Assembly (NCBI GenBank): GCA_963834135.1
Contig: CAWIAN010000010.1
Location: 682,001 to 746,000, forward strand
Length of the DNA stretch: 64,000 bases
From: Bog-257 sp963834135
GTDB lineage: Bacteria > Acidobacteriota > Terriglobia > Terriglobales > Acidobacteriaceae
Direction: 5' to 3'
Made by a program: the position numbers and the translations under genes. Positions 1 through 9,016 of this stretch are shown here, one piece after another. Every line of letters begins with the position of its first letter. Position 1 is the first letter of the stretch. Under the pieces are notes generated by a model. That model had not been told where the DNA came from. It saw nothing but the letters and a program-made list of their open reading frames with translations, and did no database searches.

Positions 1-176
1 CCTCTCTACTTTCGAATGCCGATCGCCATCGCGCAGTACTTGCTCGCCCGCCTGCGCGCAGAATGCCCTCGGAATAACTGATACGAGAGTATCGGCGATA
101 CCATCGTCTGATTGTTCACCTCTGTTGGTTCTGATGTGATGTCCACGGTCTGATCCACTCAGCAGAGGAGAGGAAC
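1..176. other. Window edge and leader of the first gene
   Basis: No complete gene is visible. Frame 1 is open from base 1 to a TGA at 79-81 and could be the last 26 residues of an upstream protein, but these are too few to identify. The stretch just before 177 carries a clear ribosome-binding site (GGAGAGGAAC directly before the ATG). Confidence 0.3.
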
Positions 177-866
177 ATGAAAATTCTGATGGTGCTCACG
201 TCCCACGATCAACTCGGCAATACCGGCCGGAAAACTGGCTTTTGGCTGGAAGAATTCGCGGCGCCCTACTTCGCATTCCGCGATGCCGGTGTCGACCTGA
301 CACTCGCCTCACCGAAGGGAGGCCAGCCCCCAGTCGACCCAAAGAGTGATCTGCCGGAAGGCCAGACGCCCGCGATGACGCGCTTCAAGCAGGATCCGGC
401 CGCACAAAAAGCGCTGGCGAACACGAGCAAGCTTGCGGACATGAAGGCCGAGGACTTCGACACTATTTTCTATGTCGGCGGGCACGGTCCCATGTGGGAT
501 CTCGCCGAAAGTCCCGTCTCGATTGCGTTACTCGAAGCCTTCTATAACTCCGGCAAACCCATCGCGCTGGTCTGCCATTCGCCGGGAGTGCTTCGCCACG
601 TGATGTACAACGGCGAGCCGCTGGTCAAAGGCAAACATGTAACCGGCTTCAGCAATGAAGAGGAGGCCGAAGTAGGACTCACCCACGTGGTTCCGTTCCT
701 TGTCGAAGACGAACTGAAGCGATTGGGCGCCATCTTCGAGACAGTGCCGAAGTGGCAACCGTTCTCGGTTGTCGACGACCGCCTGATCACGGGCCAGAAT
801 CCCGCCTCGTCGACAGCGGCAGCGCAGTCACTTCTAAAGCGCCTTGCCGCAGAAGCAGCAGCCTAG
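177..866 (+). CDS. DJ-1/PfpI-family protein (type 1 glutamine amidotransferase fold)
   Basis: The 229-residue protein has the DJ-1/PfpI fold signature: a conserved Glu in WLEE (residues 24-26), a GGHGPMWDL segment at 101-109, and a nucleophile elbow with Cys133-His134 (ALVCHSPGV). Family members act as glyoxalase III/deglycase-like enzymes, chaperones or stress proteins in the cytosol, and the exact substrate cannot be read from sequence. Its length fits the single-domain HchA/YDR533C-like branch. The start is supported by a purine-rich site (GGAGAGGAAC) just before the ATG. The following aldo/keto reductase on the same strand, about 135 bases away, would suit a shared role in reactive-carbonyl detoxification, but this is inference. 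Confidence 0.85.
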   Translation: MKILMVLTSHDQLGNTGRKTGFWLEEFAAPYFAFRDAGVDLTLASPKGGQPPVDPKSDLPEGQTPAMTRFKQDPAAQKALANTSKLADMKAEDFDTIFYVGGHGPMWDLAESPVSIALLEAFYNSGKPIALVCHSPGVLRHVMYNGEPLVKGKHVTGFSNEEEAEVGLTHVVPFLVEDELKRLGAIFETVPKWQPFSVVDDRLITGQNPASSTAAAQSLLKRLAAEAAA

Positions 867-1000
867 CCGTGGCTCAAGTTTGCCAGCAAGGCCGACCCGC
901 GTTCATGAGCCGTCTTGGCAGGGTGGTTCTGTGGCCTTCGGGAAGGGGTTTGCTCGTTCGTGGGGCGATACAGGTTACAAGACCCTGATGAGGTTTCACT

Positions 1001-1939
1001 GTGATTGAATCTTCTGATTTTCGAGCTACCAGAATACCGCTTACTCACGGAGTCGGCGGCATGCCCGCGCTCGGTTTTGGCACCCTAATTCCCGACGCAG
1101 CCGTGACGATAACTGCCACAAAAAACGCCTTGGACGCCGGTTTTCGCCATTTCGATTGTGCTGAGCGATATCGGAATGAGCGAGAGGTGGGAGAGGCGTT
1201 GCAGGCAGGGCTGACTGCTGGAGGAATCACGCGCGACGATATTTTTGTCACCACAAAGCTGTGGAACTCCAATCACCGGCCCGAACGCGTCGAACCCGCA
1301 TTTGAGGCGAGTCTCGACAGACTACAGCTTACCTATCTGGATCTTTACCTTATCCACACTCCATTCGCGTTCCAACCGGGAGACGACCAGGATCCGCGGG
1401 ATCAAAATGGTGATGTCATTTACGATCACGGTGTGACTTTACTGGATACTTGGCGGGCAATGGAAGGTCTCGTCGACCACGGCAAGTGTCGGGCAATCGG
1501 GCTGTCGGACATTGGCTTGGACGAATTGAGAACGATCTACCAATCAGCGAGAATCAAGCCGTCTGTGGTACAGGTCGAAGCGCATCCCTACCTTCCGGAA
1601 ACGGAGCTTCTAGAGTTTTGCAAGCAAAACGGCATCGTCTTCCTAGCGTTTGCGCCGTTGGGTCACGGGGTCAGACCAGGCCCGCTTGAAGACCCGGTCA
1701 TTTTGGCGATCGCCGCGCGAGTTGCAAAGACACCCGCACAGGTACTGCTGGCGTGGGCAGTGCAGCGCGGTACGGCTTTACTTACCACACCTAAAACTGC
1801 AAGCCGCGCGCAAGAGAACTTCAACATCTCGGCCCTTCCTGAAAACGCGTTTGAAGAAATTAGTCGTATTCAGACCAGGCAGAGGCTAAACGAAGTGGTG
1901 AAAACTGGCGTTCCGGGGTTTGTCCCACAAGGTAGATGA
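1001..1939 (+). CDS. Aldo/keto reductase
   Basis: This 312-residue NAD(P)H-dependent oxidoreductase shows the full AKR catalytic tetrad: Asp52 and Tyr57 (HFDCAERY), Lys86 (TTKLW) and His119 (YLIHTPF). The later GLSDIG, QVEAHPYLP and cofactor-side TPKTA segments are also in family order. It should reduce aldehydes or ketones to alcohols in the cytosol; the substrate is unknown. The start is GTG, chosen because GAGG lies seven bases upstream and the catalytic Asp then falls at the usual distance from the N-terminus. It lies downstream of the DJ-1-like gene on the same strand. Confidence 0.9.
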   Translation: MIESSDFRATRIPLTHGVGGMPALGFGTLIPDAAVTITATKNALDAGFRHFDCAERYRNEREVGEALQAGLTAGGITRDDIFVTTKLWNSNHRPERVEPAFEASLDRLQLTYLDLYLIHTPFAFQPGDDQDPRDQNGDVIYDHGVTLLDTWRAMEGLVDHGKCRAIGLSDIGLDELRTIYQSARIKPSVVQVEAHPYLPETELLEFCKQNGIVFLAFAPLGHGVRPGPLEDPVILAIAARVAKTPAQVLLAWAVQRGTALLTTPKTASRAQENFNISALPENAFEEISRIQTRQRLNEVVKTGVPGFVPQGR

Positions 1940-2123
1940 GTTATGAATGCGCACTCAAGCCTCTAGGCGCTCCGAAGCGATACGTAAGCTCTGAATAAGT
2001 GCAGCACGCTCGTCGTAGGGGGCTATCCTCCCCCTTTGAGCGCGCTGCCGCCTTACCTCAGGCAAGCCACGGTTCCGACGACTCTCCGTGGCTGCCTTTG
2101 CACTTTCGGCACAAGCTGAAAGC

Positions 2124-2969
2124 TTAGCGCGGGATTTGGCCGATGTAGTATGCGAGACGGTTCTCAACGTCGCCGGGCTTGTGGAAACCGCGCGCCATCA
2201 GTTCCTTGATGGCATGCTGGGTTGAGGGCCGCTCAATCGAAGCCATGCACGCATCCCACCCGGCACCGAGTTCGACGTCCGGAGGCAGGCTGGTGTTGAC
2301 CAGTCGCTTGGTGTTCGCAATCGCCCATTTGTCGAACTGGGAGATCCGCGCCGCAAGCGCTTCTACGAAGGCATCCAGCTCCGCATCGGGCAGCGCACGA
2401 TTGACGTAGCCGTATGCCTCAGCCTGCTCCCCTCTAATGTCTTCCGAGGTCAAAAGCACTTCGAGGGCGCGGTTTCGGCCGATGAGGTGAGGCAATCGGG
2501 CCATAGGACCGCCGCCGGCAACCATGCCTACGCCTACTTCCCATTGCGAGATGATGGCTTTTTCGCGACTGGCGAAACTCATGTCGCAGGCCAGAGTGAT
2601 CTCGCTGCCATTGCCCGTTGCCCGGCCGCGAATGAGCGCGATGGAGACGACGGGCAGGCGGGTCAGACGCGCAAGAAAGTCCGGCCATGGCGGCAGCCCT
2701 GTCGGACCGGCCGGCAGTGCCGTCAAGTCCTCAAACTTGGAATTGAAATCCGCATGATTCAGGAAGTAATCTTCTACCGCGCTATCGAACACCACCACTC
2801 GGACCTGTTCGTCGGCTTCCAGAGCGTTCATGGTTTCCTGCCACTGCTTCACCATCTCTGGGCCCATCACATTGATCGGCGGGTTGTCGATGGTGACGCG
2901 CCAATAAGCGGGTGACCGGCGGGTCAGGCGAATCTGCTGGGACTTCGTAGCCGCCTTCGCTGTTGTCAT
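2124..2969 (-). CDS. Enoyl-CoA hydratase/isomerase family protein
   Basis: This 281-residue crotonase-fold protein has an oxyanion-hole and active-site stretch that reads IRGRATGNGSEITLACDMSF. The Glu in GSEIT matches the first catalytic Glu of hydratases, and the Glu of QWEVGVG sits where the second one is expected. A glycine-rich GGGPMARLPHLIG segment follows, as in the family. Members hydrate or isomerise enoyl-CoA thioesters. Substrate and pathway are unknown, because no other acyl-CoA gene lies nearby. The start follows a strong GAGGAGAA site. The next gene upstream on the same strand encodes a GlcG-like protein. Confidence 0.85.
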   Translation of the reverse strand: MTTAKAATKSQQIRLTRRSPAYWRVTIDNPPINVMGPEMVKQWQETMNALEADEQVRVVVFDSAVEDYFLNHADFNSKFEDLTALPAGPTGLPPWPDFLARLTRLPVVSIALIRGRATGNGSEITLACDMSFASREKAIISQWEVGVGMVAGGGPMARLPHLIGRNRALEVLLTSEDIRGEQAEAYGYVNRALPDAELDAFVEALAARISQFDKWAIANTKRLVNTSLPPDVELGAGWDACMASIERPSTQHAIKELMARGFHKPGDVENRLAYYIGQIPR

Positions 2970-3041
2970 TAGATTCTCCTCTGTATTTTCGTAATCTCGT
3001 AGAGCGGCTGATTGCCTCTCAACGCTTTTTCTGAATCTGTG

Positions 3042-3557
3042 TTATTTGCTCGCCGCCGGAAGTTGGTTAATCACCGCCGCTCCCGCCTTGCTGACGACTT
3101 CGTCCTGGGAATCCGTACCTCCCGAAGCACCGATCGCGCCGATAATCGCTCCCTGCTCGATCAACGGAATGCCGCCTCGAGAGGCGATGACTCCATCGAA
3201 CGCGAGCAGGTAGTTGAGGTGCATCAGGTTGATCCCATCCTCGAAGACCTTGGTTGGGCGCCGGAAGGTCGCAGCCGCGCGCGCCTTGTGCTCGGCAATC
3301 TGAATGGAGGCGAGCATTGCGCCATCCATTCGTTGGAAGGCAACTAAGTTACCGCCGGAATCGGCTACCGCGATGTTCATCTTCCAATTCCGCTTCTTCG
3401 CCGCTGCCACAGCAGCTTGAATCACAGCCTCGGCTCGGTCCAGCGATATCGGAGGGCCGTAGGGCACGTCGAAGGGCATTTCGTCTGGAATGACGTCGAG
3501 AGGATTTGCCGCCGTCGGCGACACCTCACCGGCGTTTGCGGTTTTGTTGCTTGGCAT
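3042..3557 (-). CDS. GlcG/HbpS-family heme-binding-type protein
   Basis: The 171-residue protein belongs to the GlcG/HbpS family (PF03928), shown by the pattern AVIQAAVAAAKKRNWKMNIAVADSGGNLVAFQRMDGA, the middle block with RAAATFRRPTK, and a C-terminal glycine-rich block IIGAIGASGGTDSQDE. Family members bind heme or act as small-molecule sensors or accessory proteins. The true role is unknown here. An upstream extension to 3632 is possible, but the ATG at 3557 has an excellent GGAGGGAC site and removes an unrelated leader. It probably forms a two-gene unit with the enoyl-CoA hydratase gene about 70 bases downstream. Confidence 0.8.
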   Translation of the reverse strand: MPSNKTANAGEVSPTAANPLDVIPDEMPFDVPYGPPISLDRAEAVIQAAVAAAKKRNWKMNIAVADSGGNLVAFQRMDGAMLASIQIAEHKARAAATFRRPTKVFEDGINLMHLNYLLAFDGVIASRGGIPLIEQGAIIGAIGASGGTDSQDEVVSKAGAAVINQLPAASK

Positions 3558-3818
3558 GAATGTCCCTCCGAAGGGTTGGACGTTATCTTCACAGGCCTTC
3601 CTGCGATGCGAGTTGTTCATCCAAGCGGGCAAGGCGACATGGCCTTAGCCGGCGTAGTAGATGAGAACTAGCCCAACGATCACAACAGAGACATGGGGAG
3701 TAAACAATTGGACGATGGTATGGGCGATACTTTGGTATCGGTCACTGCGGCTACGCTGCTTACATCGCGTTGCCTCGCTCTTTCAAGCGCTGGGACGAGG
3801 TCGGAACTTCTCGGGCAG
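3558..3818. other. Intergenic stretch, no supported gene
   Basis: This stretch lies between the GlcG-like gene and the truncated LuxR tail. Open frames here are short, mutually contradictory and resemble no family. It is best read as degraded sequence next to the two gene remnants that follow. Confidence 0.4.
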
Positions 3819-3962
3819 TTACGGCTCTGCGATTCCGTTACGGATGGCGAATCGAATGAGTTCAGCCAGAGAACCCAGCCTAAGTTTGCGCATAATCTCG
3901 CTGCGGTGGCCTTCCGCCGTACGGGTTGAGATGGCCAGACGATCGGCAACATCGCGGACAAC
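3819..3962 (-). pseudogene. LuxR/NarL-type response-regulator remnant (C-terminal HTH only)
   Basis: About 47 codons ending at a proper stop encode a classic LuxR-type helix-turn-helix tail: VADRLAISTRTAEGHR followed by SEIMRKLRLGSLAELIRFAI. Everything expected upstream (receiver domain, linker, first HTH helix) is missing. The reading frame continues upstream, but there it runs antisense to a sulfatase fragment and encodes nothing recognisable. The open frame reaching 4433 is therefore a chimera of a real tail and an antisense passage. The boundary is near 3950-3962. Confidence 0.7.
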
Positions 3963-4263
3963 ACCATCGTTATCTATTCCACCGACAACGGCGCCGAGGT
4001 AATGTTCTGGCCTGATGGCGGCATGACGCCATTCCATGGCGAGAAGGCGACGAACTGGGAAGGCGGCTTCCGCGTGCCCTGCGTGGTGCGCTGGCCGGGT
4101 CACATTAAGCCGGGACAGATCAGCAACGATATCGTTGCGTCCGAGGATTGGATGCCGACACTGCTGGCGATCGCCGGAGAGGCCGACGCAAAGGAAAAAT
4201 TGCTGACCGGCATGCAGGCTGGCAGCATGACCTACAAGGTCCACCTCGACGGCTACAACCAGC
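3945..4263 (+). pseudogene. Arylsulfatase remnant (C-terminal part)
   Basis: The plus frame reads NIADNTIVIYSTDNGAE, then GEKATNWEGGFRVPCVVRWP, then SEDWMPTLLAIAG and KVHLDGYNQ. These are successive hallmarks of formylglycine-dependent arylsulfatases. The N-terminal catalytic half with the CxPxR maturation motif is absent, and the frame dissolves after GYNQ, so both ends are lost. The 5' end abuts the LuxR tail in opposite orientation, which points to a rearrangement joint near 3950. It is not expected to make a working enzyme. Confidence 0.75.
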
Positions 4264-4436
4264 CCCACTTTTGGAACCGTTCGGGTAAGCCCAGCATACG
4301 CACGGGCGTGCGCGCATCGCTGCGAAGACTTTCCGCGCACTTCCCAGCAACGCGACCTTACGCTGGCTATTTCTCTGCCAGCAACGGCTCTTACCCTGCC
4401 CGCAGGAGAACACGACCACTTTTCCGGAGACAAGCG

Positions 4437-5366
4437 TCAGCGAGGGGAGTCGCCGCGCACCACCGGCTCTTTTGCAGCGCTCCATTCGCTGTAAGATCCG
4501 TCATACATCGTCGCGTCGTAACCCAGGTACCGTGCCAGGAAATATGTGTACGAGGCCTGAAGGCCCACTTCACAGTAAGAAACTAGCTTCTTTCCGGAAG
4601 TTACACCCGCCGCTTCAAACTGTTTGCGAAGTTCCTGCGGCGAGCGCAGCAACGCATCGTCATGGCCGACCAGTGCGGTCTCCCAAAACATCGACTCGGC
4701 TCCGGGAAGATGCCCGGCACGATAGCGCTTTCCCGGCCTCGCGTCGATGATCACGACTTCCGATGCACCCGTTTTTTCTGACACCAGCTTTGTCATGCCA
4801 TCCATCTTGGCGACGATCTCAGGGTGCAGGTGAACGGTGAGGCTGCCAGGCTTATTTTTCGGCTCCTCGCTCGACGTCGGCCGTTTTTCCCGCAGCCACT
4901 GGTCCATGCCGCCGTCGAGCAATGCTGCCTGGTCACCGTGCCCTAGGTAATCGAGGGTGAAAAACAATCTGGTCGCCATCGGATCCCAATCGGGCGCGTA
5001 GTACACCACATGCGAATTGTCGCCGATCCCTATAGCTTCCAGATTTTGCTTGAGTTGTTCTGGAGGTAACAGTTCCGCACCCGGGTCTTGATTACTCACG
5101 AACTTATCCATCGAAAGGAAGCGCGCTCCAGGAATATGCGCGGCTTCGTAGTCTCCGCGATCATGTCCAATGTGCACGATGACGAGGTTCGGGTCGGACA
5201 GATGTTCTGAGAGCCATTGAGTAGACACCAGCAGCTCTGGATGAGCCACGCCGTTGCTCGCGGAAGGAGCCTGTTTGTCTGCTGCGTCCGCACGGAACGA
5301 CATCGGGAAAAGAACGCTTCCCAGGAAGGCGCAGAAAGCCGCCATATAAATCACTCGGAATTTCAT
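4437..5366 (-). CDS. Exported tandem-rhodanese sulfurtransferase (copy 1)
   Basis: The 309-residue protein has a signal-type N-terminus (MKFRVIYMAAFCAFLGSVLF) and two rhodanese domains. The C-terminal domain carries the active-site Cys265 in SYCEVGLQAS, which would hold the persulfide. The N-terminal domain has no Cys at the matching place (VVYYAPDWDP) and is structural, as in thiosulfate and 3-mercaptopyruvate sulfurtransferases. It probably transfers sulfur to cyanide or thiols outside the cytoplasm. The ATG at 5366 follows GGAGAAAG, while a TTG five codons earlier lacks such support. It lies 35 bases downstream of a paralogue and is the last gene of the operon with the ADOP permease. Confidence 0.88.
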   Translation of the reverse strand: MKFRVIYMAAFCAFLGSVLFPMSFRADAADKQAPSASNGVAHPELLVSTQWLSEHLSDPNLVIVHIGHDRGDYEAAHIPGARFLSMDKFVSNQDPGAELLPPEQLKQNLEAIGIGDNSHVVYYAPDWDPMATRLFFTLDYLGHGDQAALLDGGMDQWLREKRPTSSEEPKNKPGSLTVHLHPEIVAKMDGMTKLVSEKTGASEVVIIDARPGKRYRAGHLPGAESMFWETALVGHDDALLRSPQELRKQFEAAGVTSGKKLVSYCEVGLQASYTYFLARYLGYDATMYDGSYSEWSAAKEPVVRGDSPR

Positions 5367-5401
5367 AACTTTCTCCAACAATAGGCTGTCTTGAGATGAA
5401 T

Positions 5402-6367
5402 TTATCGCTGACTCGTAACTTCACTTGACGACGGCGCCGAGGTGACCAAGTCGTACCCGGACCGGTTGACCCATTCATAGACGGAGCCGTCGTACATCGC
5501 GGCACGATAGCCAAGATACTTCGCCACGAAATACGTGAACGACGACTGCATGCCCGTCCGGCAATAGGTGATGACGGACTTGTCGGACTTCGCTCCTACA
5601 CGCTGAAACGTTGCTTGCAAATCTTTGACGGATAGCAACGATGGGTTGCTCTCGGATCGGAGCAAAATCTTCCAGTACAAGCTCTCCGCCCCGGGCAGGT
5701 GTCCGGGCTTCGGGACGCCGTCCGACAAAACAGTTCCATCAAATTCTCGTGGTGGTCTTGCATCGAGCAGCACGAACTCCTCATCGCTGCCGGGTTTCGA
5801 TCTGCCGATTAGTTCCTGTAGCTGCGAAGTGGTGATCAGAATGTCCGCACGCGGGTGAGAAGTGAGCTTCGCCGGCGAAGGATTAGCCGCCTTCAATTCG
5901 ACCGGTCTCCCTTCCGAAATCCACCTCTCCATGCCGCCATCCAGCAGCGCAGCCCGTTCTCCATGTCCCAGGTAGTCGAGAGTAAAGTAAGCGCGCGCAG
6001 CCATTAGACCACCAGCATCCCCGTAAAGAATGATTCTTGAGTCGTCTCCGACGCCGACGTTTTGGAAAGCAGCTTGCAGAGTAGCCACGGGAGGAAGATC
6101 GTTGAGAGAATCTTTGTGCTGCTCGACAAGTTCGTCCAGTGAGAGGAACCGCGCGCCCGGAATATGTCCCGCGTCATAGCCCACGCGATTGCGTCCGATA
6201 AATACGATCACAAGGTTTGCGTCGTGCAAATGTTCCTGCAGCCAAGAGGTTGAAACCAGCATCTCGGAACGGACTTGCAACTGATCGAGCGGCACGGCAT
6301 CCGATACCGCAACCTGGCTGACACCCGCCATGAGCGCAAGAACGGCGATTGTTATCGATGCGTTCAT
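5402..6367 (-). CDS. Exported tandem-rhodanese sulfurtransferase (copy 2)
   Basis: The 321-residue protein is a paralogue of the next gene down. It has a signal-type N-terminus (ITIAVLALMAGVSQVAVSDA), an inactive first rhodanese domain (ILYGDAGG in place of a Cys loop) and an active second domain with YCRTGMQSS. Repeated landmarks such as HIPGARFLS, FTLDYLGHG and LLDGGM are shared by both copies. The ATG at 6367 is preferred, but a GTG at 6376 would overlap the permease stop as GTGA. Either way, translation is probably coupled to the upstream permease. The substrate is not known. Confidence 0.88.
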   Translation of the reverse strand: MNASITIAVLALMAGVSQVAVSDAVPLDQLQVRSEMLVSTSWLQEHLHDANLVIVFIGRNRVGYDAGHIPGARFLSLDELVEQHKDSLNDLPPVATLQAAFQNVGVGDDSRIILYGDAGGLMAARAYFTLDYLGHGERAALLDGGMERWISEGRPVELKAANPSPAKLTSHPRADILITTSQLQELIGRSKPGSDEEFVLLDARPPREFDGTVLSDGVPKPGHLPGAESLYWKILLRSESNPSLLSVKDLQATFQRVGAKSDKSVITYCRTGMQSSFTYFVAKYLGYRAAMYDGSVYEWVNRSGYDLVTSAPSSSEVTSQR

Positions 6368-6372
6368 TCGCT

Positions 6373-9006
6373 TCACTCGGCTCGGAGCAGGACCGTGGGG
6401 TCCAATCTCGGAATTCTGGCAAGGGGTACGAAGGAGGACGCGGCAGCGATCACCAGCAGCACAACGGACGACACCGTGAACGCGACCGGATCACGAGGAA
6501 CAATTCCATAAATCAGTTTCGACATGGTTGCAGACATCAGCCATGAGACGGCGAAGCCGCATCCCAGCCCGGCAGCGATAATCACAAAGATGCGACTTAA
6601 CATCGAAGTCATAACCCTGCCCGGGGTTGCGCCGAGAGCCATGCGGATTCCGATCTCGTGTTTGCGTTCCGTAACCTCGAGCGCCATCATTCCGCTGACG
6701 CCGGATGCGGTAATCAGAAGTGCCAAACAGGCAAAGACGCTAAAGAAGATCGCGATATTGCGGCGCGGCGAAAGCGATTCCTCGCGCACCTGAGTCAGGG
6801 TTTGGACATCCGTGATGACTGCCTGGGGGTCTAGATCGTGAACAATCCAGGAGATTTCCGGCGCGATCTCGTGGGCGGGACGGGACCCGCGCACGACCAG
6901 ACTCATGCTCGAACTGTTAGTCTGACTGAAGGCGCAATAAGCCTCATCCTCGGGCTCCTTGTCCAGACCCCTTTGCCGCACATTGCCCACGACACCGACG
7001 ATGGTGGCCCGCTCGCCCGGTCCGAACGAGATCCTCTTCCCGATCGCACTGCCTCCCGGCCAATAGCGCCTGGCGAGATGCTCATTGACAATCGTAACCA
7101 ACGGAACATCTTCGGTGTCGTCGTTGGTGAAGTCGCGCCCGGCGTTCAACGGTATTCCAATGGTTTGAAAATATCCCGGGGTTACTGCGCGCCCGCTGAC
7201 GGTCTCAGGCTTCGGTTGGCTGGCGTCGTCCAAGTCGCTGACATCCAGTCCAAACTCGGAGTCATCTCCCCGGGAGGAAAGCGGGAAGGTGCTGGCCAAA
7301 GCCACGGACTGCACGCCATCCAACTTTCTAGTCCGTTCCACCAGCGAACCATAGAACTTTCGGAAATCGGACTTCGGCAGATAGATGCGAGCCGTGGTCA
7401 CGCCGCTGGGCCGAAAGCCGCCATCGACATGCTCCAACTCAAAGAGAGTACGTAAGGTTAACCCAGCACCCACCATCAGAATGACAGAGACCGCCAGCTG
7501 TCCAGCTACGAGGATTCCCCGTGTACGGGAGTTCATTCTTGCAGCGAGATTAATTCCCTCAGGTTGCGAAGTGAACAAAGGTGTCTGCCGAATACCGATT
7601 GCAGGTATGAAGCCAATTACGAAGCCACATGCGATGGAGAGCAGGAGGCAGAAACCCACGGTCGACGGCCCGACTCGTAGTTCGGTAGCCAGCGTAGTGA
7701 ACCGAGACGTGAAAGGTACAAAGTAGTGCAGGCTCCAGATCGCCAACAGCAGGCCCACGACCCCGCCCGTCGCGGCGAGCATTAGGCCTTCCGTAATAAA
7801 GCTGCGAACGATTCGCGCTTTGCTGGCGCCTAACGCAGTTCGGACCGTCAGCTCCTTCGAACGTGACAGAAGCCGCGACAGCATCAGCCCTGCTACGTTG
7901 GAACAGGCCAGCACCAGCAGCAGAAATCCCGCCGCTCCAAGCCCGATCAGCACCGGACGAATATCGGACGTCAGTTCCTCATGCACGGGCGAAATGGTGA
8001 CGTCATACCCCTTGGCAGACGGGTATGCCTCGGGATACGCGGTCCGCAACTGCGCTGCGATACCACGCACATCGTCCTCGGCCTGATTCAGGGAGACCCC
8101 GGGCTTTAGGATCGCAAACACACTCATCATTCGAGCGGTCCGGCTGTTCAGGAATTTGCTGCTCGATCGTGTCGGGCAAGCAGCCGTAGGCATGTAGACA
8201 TCCACCATCCCAGGAAACTGCGGGATCGGAGGCAGCACACCAACCACGACATGCTGCTTGTCGTTCATGGAATAGGTCTGCCCCACTACGTTGCGATCGC
8301 CACCGAAGCTGCGCTGCCAGAACTCATAGCTCAGGATGAGAACGGGACGAGCGCTCGGACGGTCGTCCTCTTCCATAAAGCTTCGCCCGTAGAGCGGCGT
8401 CACACCGAGCATCTGAAAGAAGTTTGCAGAAACCACTGCCGTGTCTACCCGCTCAGGCTCTCGTCCACCCAGCAGACTGAACATCATCTGGTGGTACTCA
8501 ACCACGGACGCCAGAGAGTGATTACGGGAGCGGTAGTCTTCGATTTCTTGCACAGAAAAACCGAGATTGTCGACTCCGACCCTCGGCTGCGTTTGTTTCA
8601 GTTGGACTAAACGATTGCCCTCTGCAAAGGGTAGCGGCTGAATGAGGATGGTGTTCGCCGCGCTGAACGCGGCCGTCGCCGCGCCTATGGCAAGTCCGAG
8701 AATGAGGACGGCAACGCACGTGAACCCGAGGTCCTTGCGCATCATGCGTAGCGCATAACCACCATCCTGAGCGAGAATCTCTCCGTGTTCTCTGAGTGCG
8801 GTGCCCAGCACATCACCCGTCGTTTCCCACCAGAACCGCGCGTGCGCGAAAACGCCACCCCGTATCGCATCCTTGCGCTGATCCCGAAACAGCGACTGCA
8901 TCTCAGCGCTGAAGCGGTCACGAAACTCTCCCGGCAGTAGACGCAAAAGTATGCCAAAGAAGCGATCGGACATTCCTTTTGGTGCGTCAATCTTATCCGT
9001 CACCAC
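6373..9006 (-). CDS. ADOP-type ABC transporter permease (MacB/FtsX fold)
   Basis: This protein of about 877 residues is laid out like the acidobacterial duplicated orphan permeases. A short cytoplasmic prefix (LLRLLPGEFRDRFSAEMQ) is followed by two MacB-type periplasmic core domains alternating with FtsX transmembrane bundles. FtsX signatures such as LLVLACSNVAGLMLSRLLSR with LTVRTALGASKARI, and later KHEIGIRMALGATPGRV, appear twice, confirming the internal duplication. No ATPase gene is adjacent. The start is uncertain: GTG codons at 9006 or 9003 fit ten bases after the PadR gene, while an open frame to 9267 would overlap PadR and is unlikely. The exported substrate is unknown. Confidence 0.85.
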   Translation of the reverse strand: MVTDKIDAPKGMSDRFFGILLRLLPGEFRDRFSAEMQSLFRDQRKDAIRGGVFAHARFWWETTGDVLGTALREHGEILAQDGGYALRMMRKDLGFTCVAVLILGLAIGAATAAFSAANTILIQPLPFAEGNRLVQLKQTQPRVGVDNLGFSVQEIEDYRSRNHSLASVVEYHQMMFSLLGGREPERVDTAVVSANFFQMLGVTPLYGRSFMEEDDRPSARPVLILSYEFWQRSFGGDRNVVGQTYSMNDKQHVVVGVLPPIPQFPGMVDVYMPTAACPTRSSSKFLNSRTARMMSVFAILKPGVSLNQAEDDVRGIAAQLRTAYPEAYPSAKGYDVTISPVHEELTSDIRPVLIGLGAAGFLLLVLACSNVAGLMLSRLLSRSKELTVRTALGASKARIVRSFITEGLMLAATGGVVGLLLAIWSLHYFVPFTSRFTTLATELRVGPSTVGFCLLLSIACGFVIGFIPAIGIRQTPLFTSQPEGINLAARMNSRTRGILVAGQLAVSVILMVGAGLTLRTLFELEHVDGGFRPSGVTTARIYLPKSDFRKFYGSLVERTRKLDGVQSVALASTFPLSSRGDDSEFGLDVSDLDDASQPKPETVSGRAVTPGYFQTIGIPLNAGRDFTNDDTEDVPLVTIVNEHLARRYWPGGSAIGKRISFGPGERATIVGVVGNVRQRGLDKEPEDEAYCAFSQTNSSSMSLVVRGSRPAHEIAPEISWIVHDLDPQAVITDVQTLTQVREESLSPRRNIAIFFSVFACLALLITASGVSGMMALEVTERKHEIGIRMALGATPGRVMTSMLSRIFVIIAAGLGCGFAVSWLMSATMSKLIYGIVPRDPVAFTVSSVVLLVIAAASSFVPLARIPRLDPTVLLRAE

Positions 9007-9016
9007 ACACCCCAAC

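Noticed and set aside
3819..4433. A 204-residue minus-strand protein carrying a LuxR domain
   Set aside because: Only the last 47 residues resemble LuxR. The rest is antisense to sulfatase sequence, so it is treated as two remnants.
6838..7455. Plus-strand open frame of 205 codons inside the ADOP gene
   Set aside because: It lies within the permease coding sequence on the other strand and resembles no family; a shadow frame.
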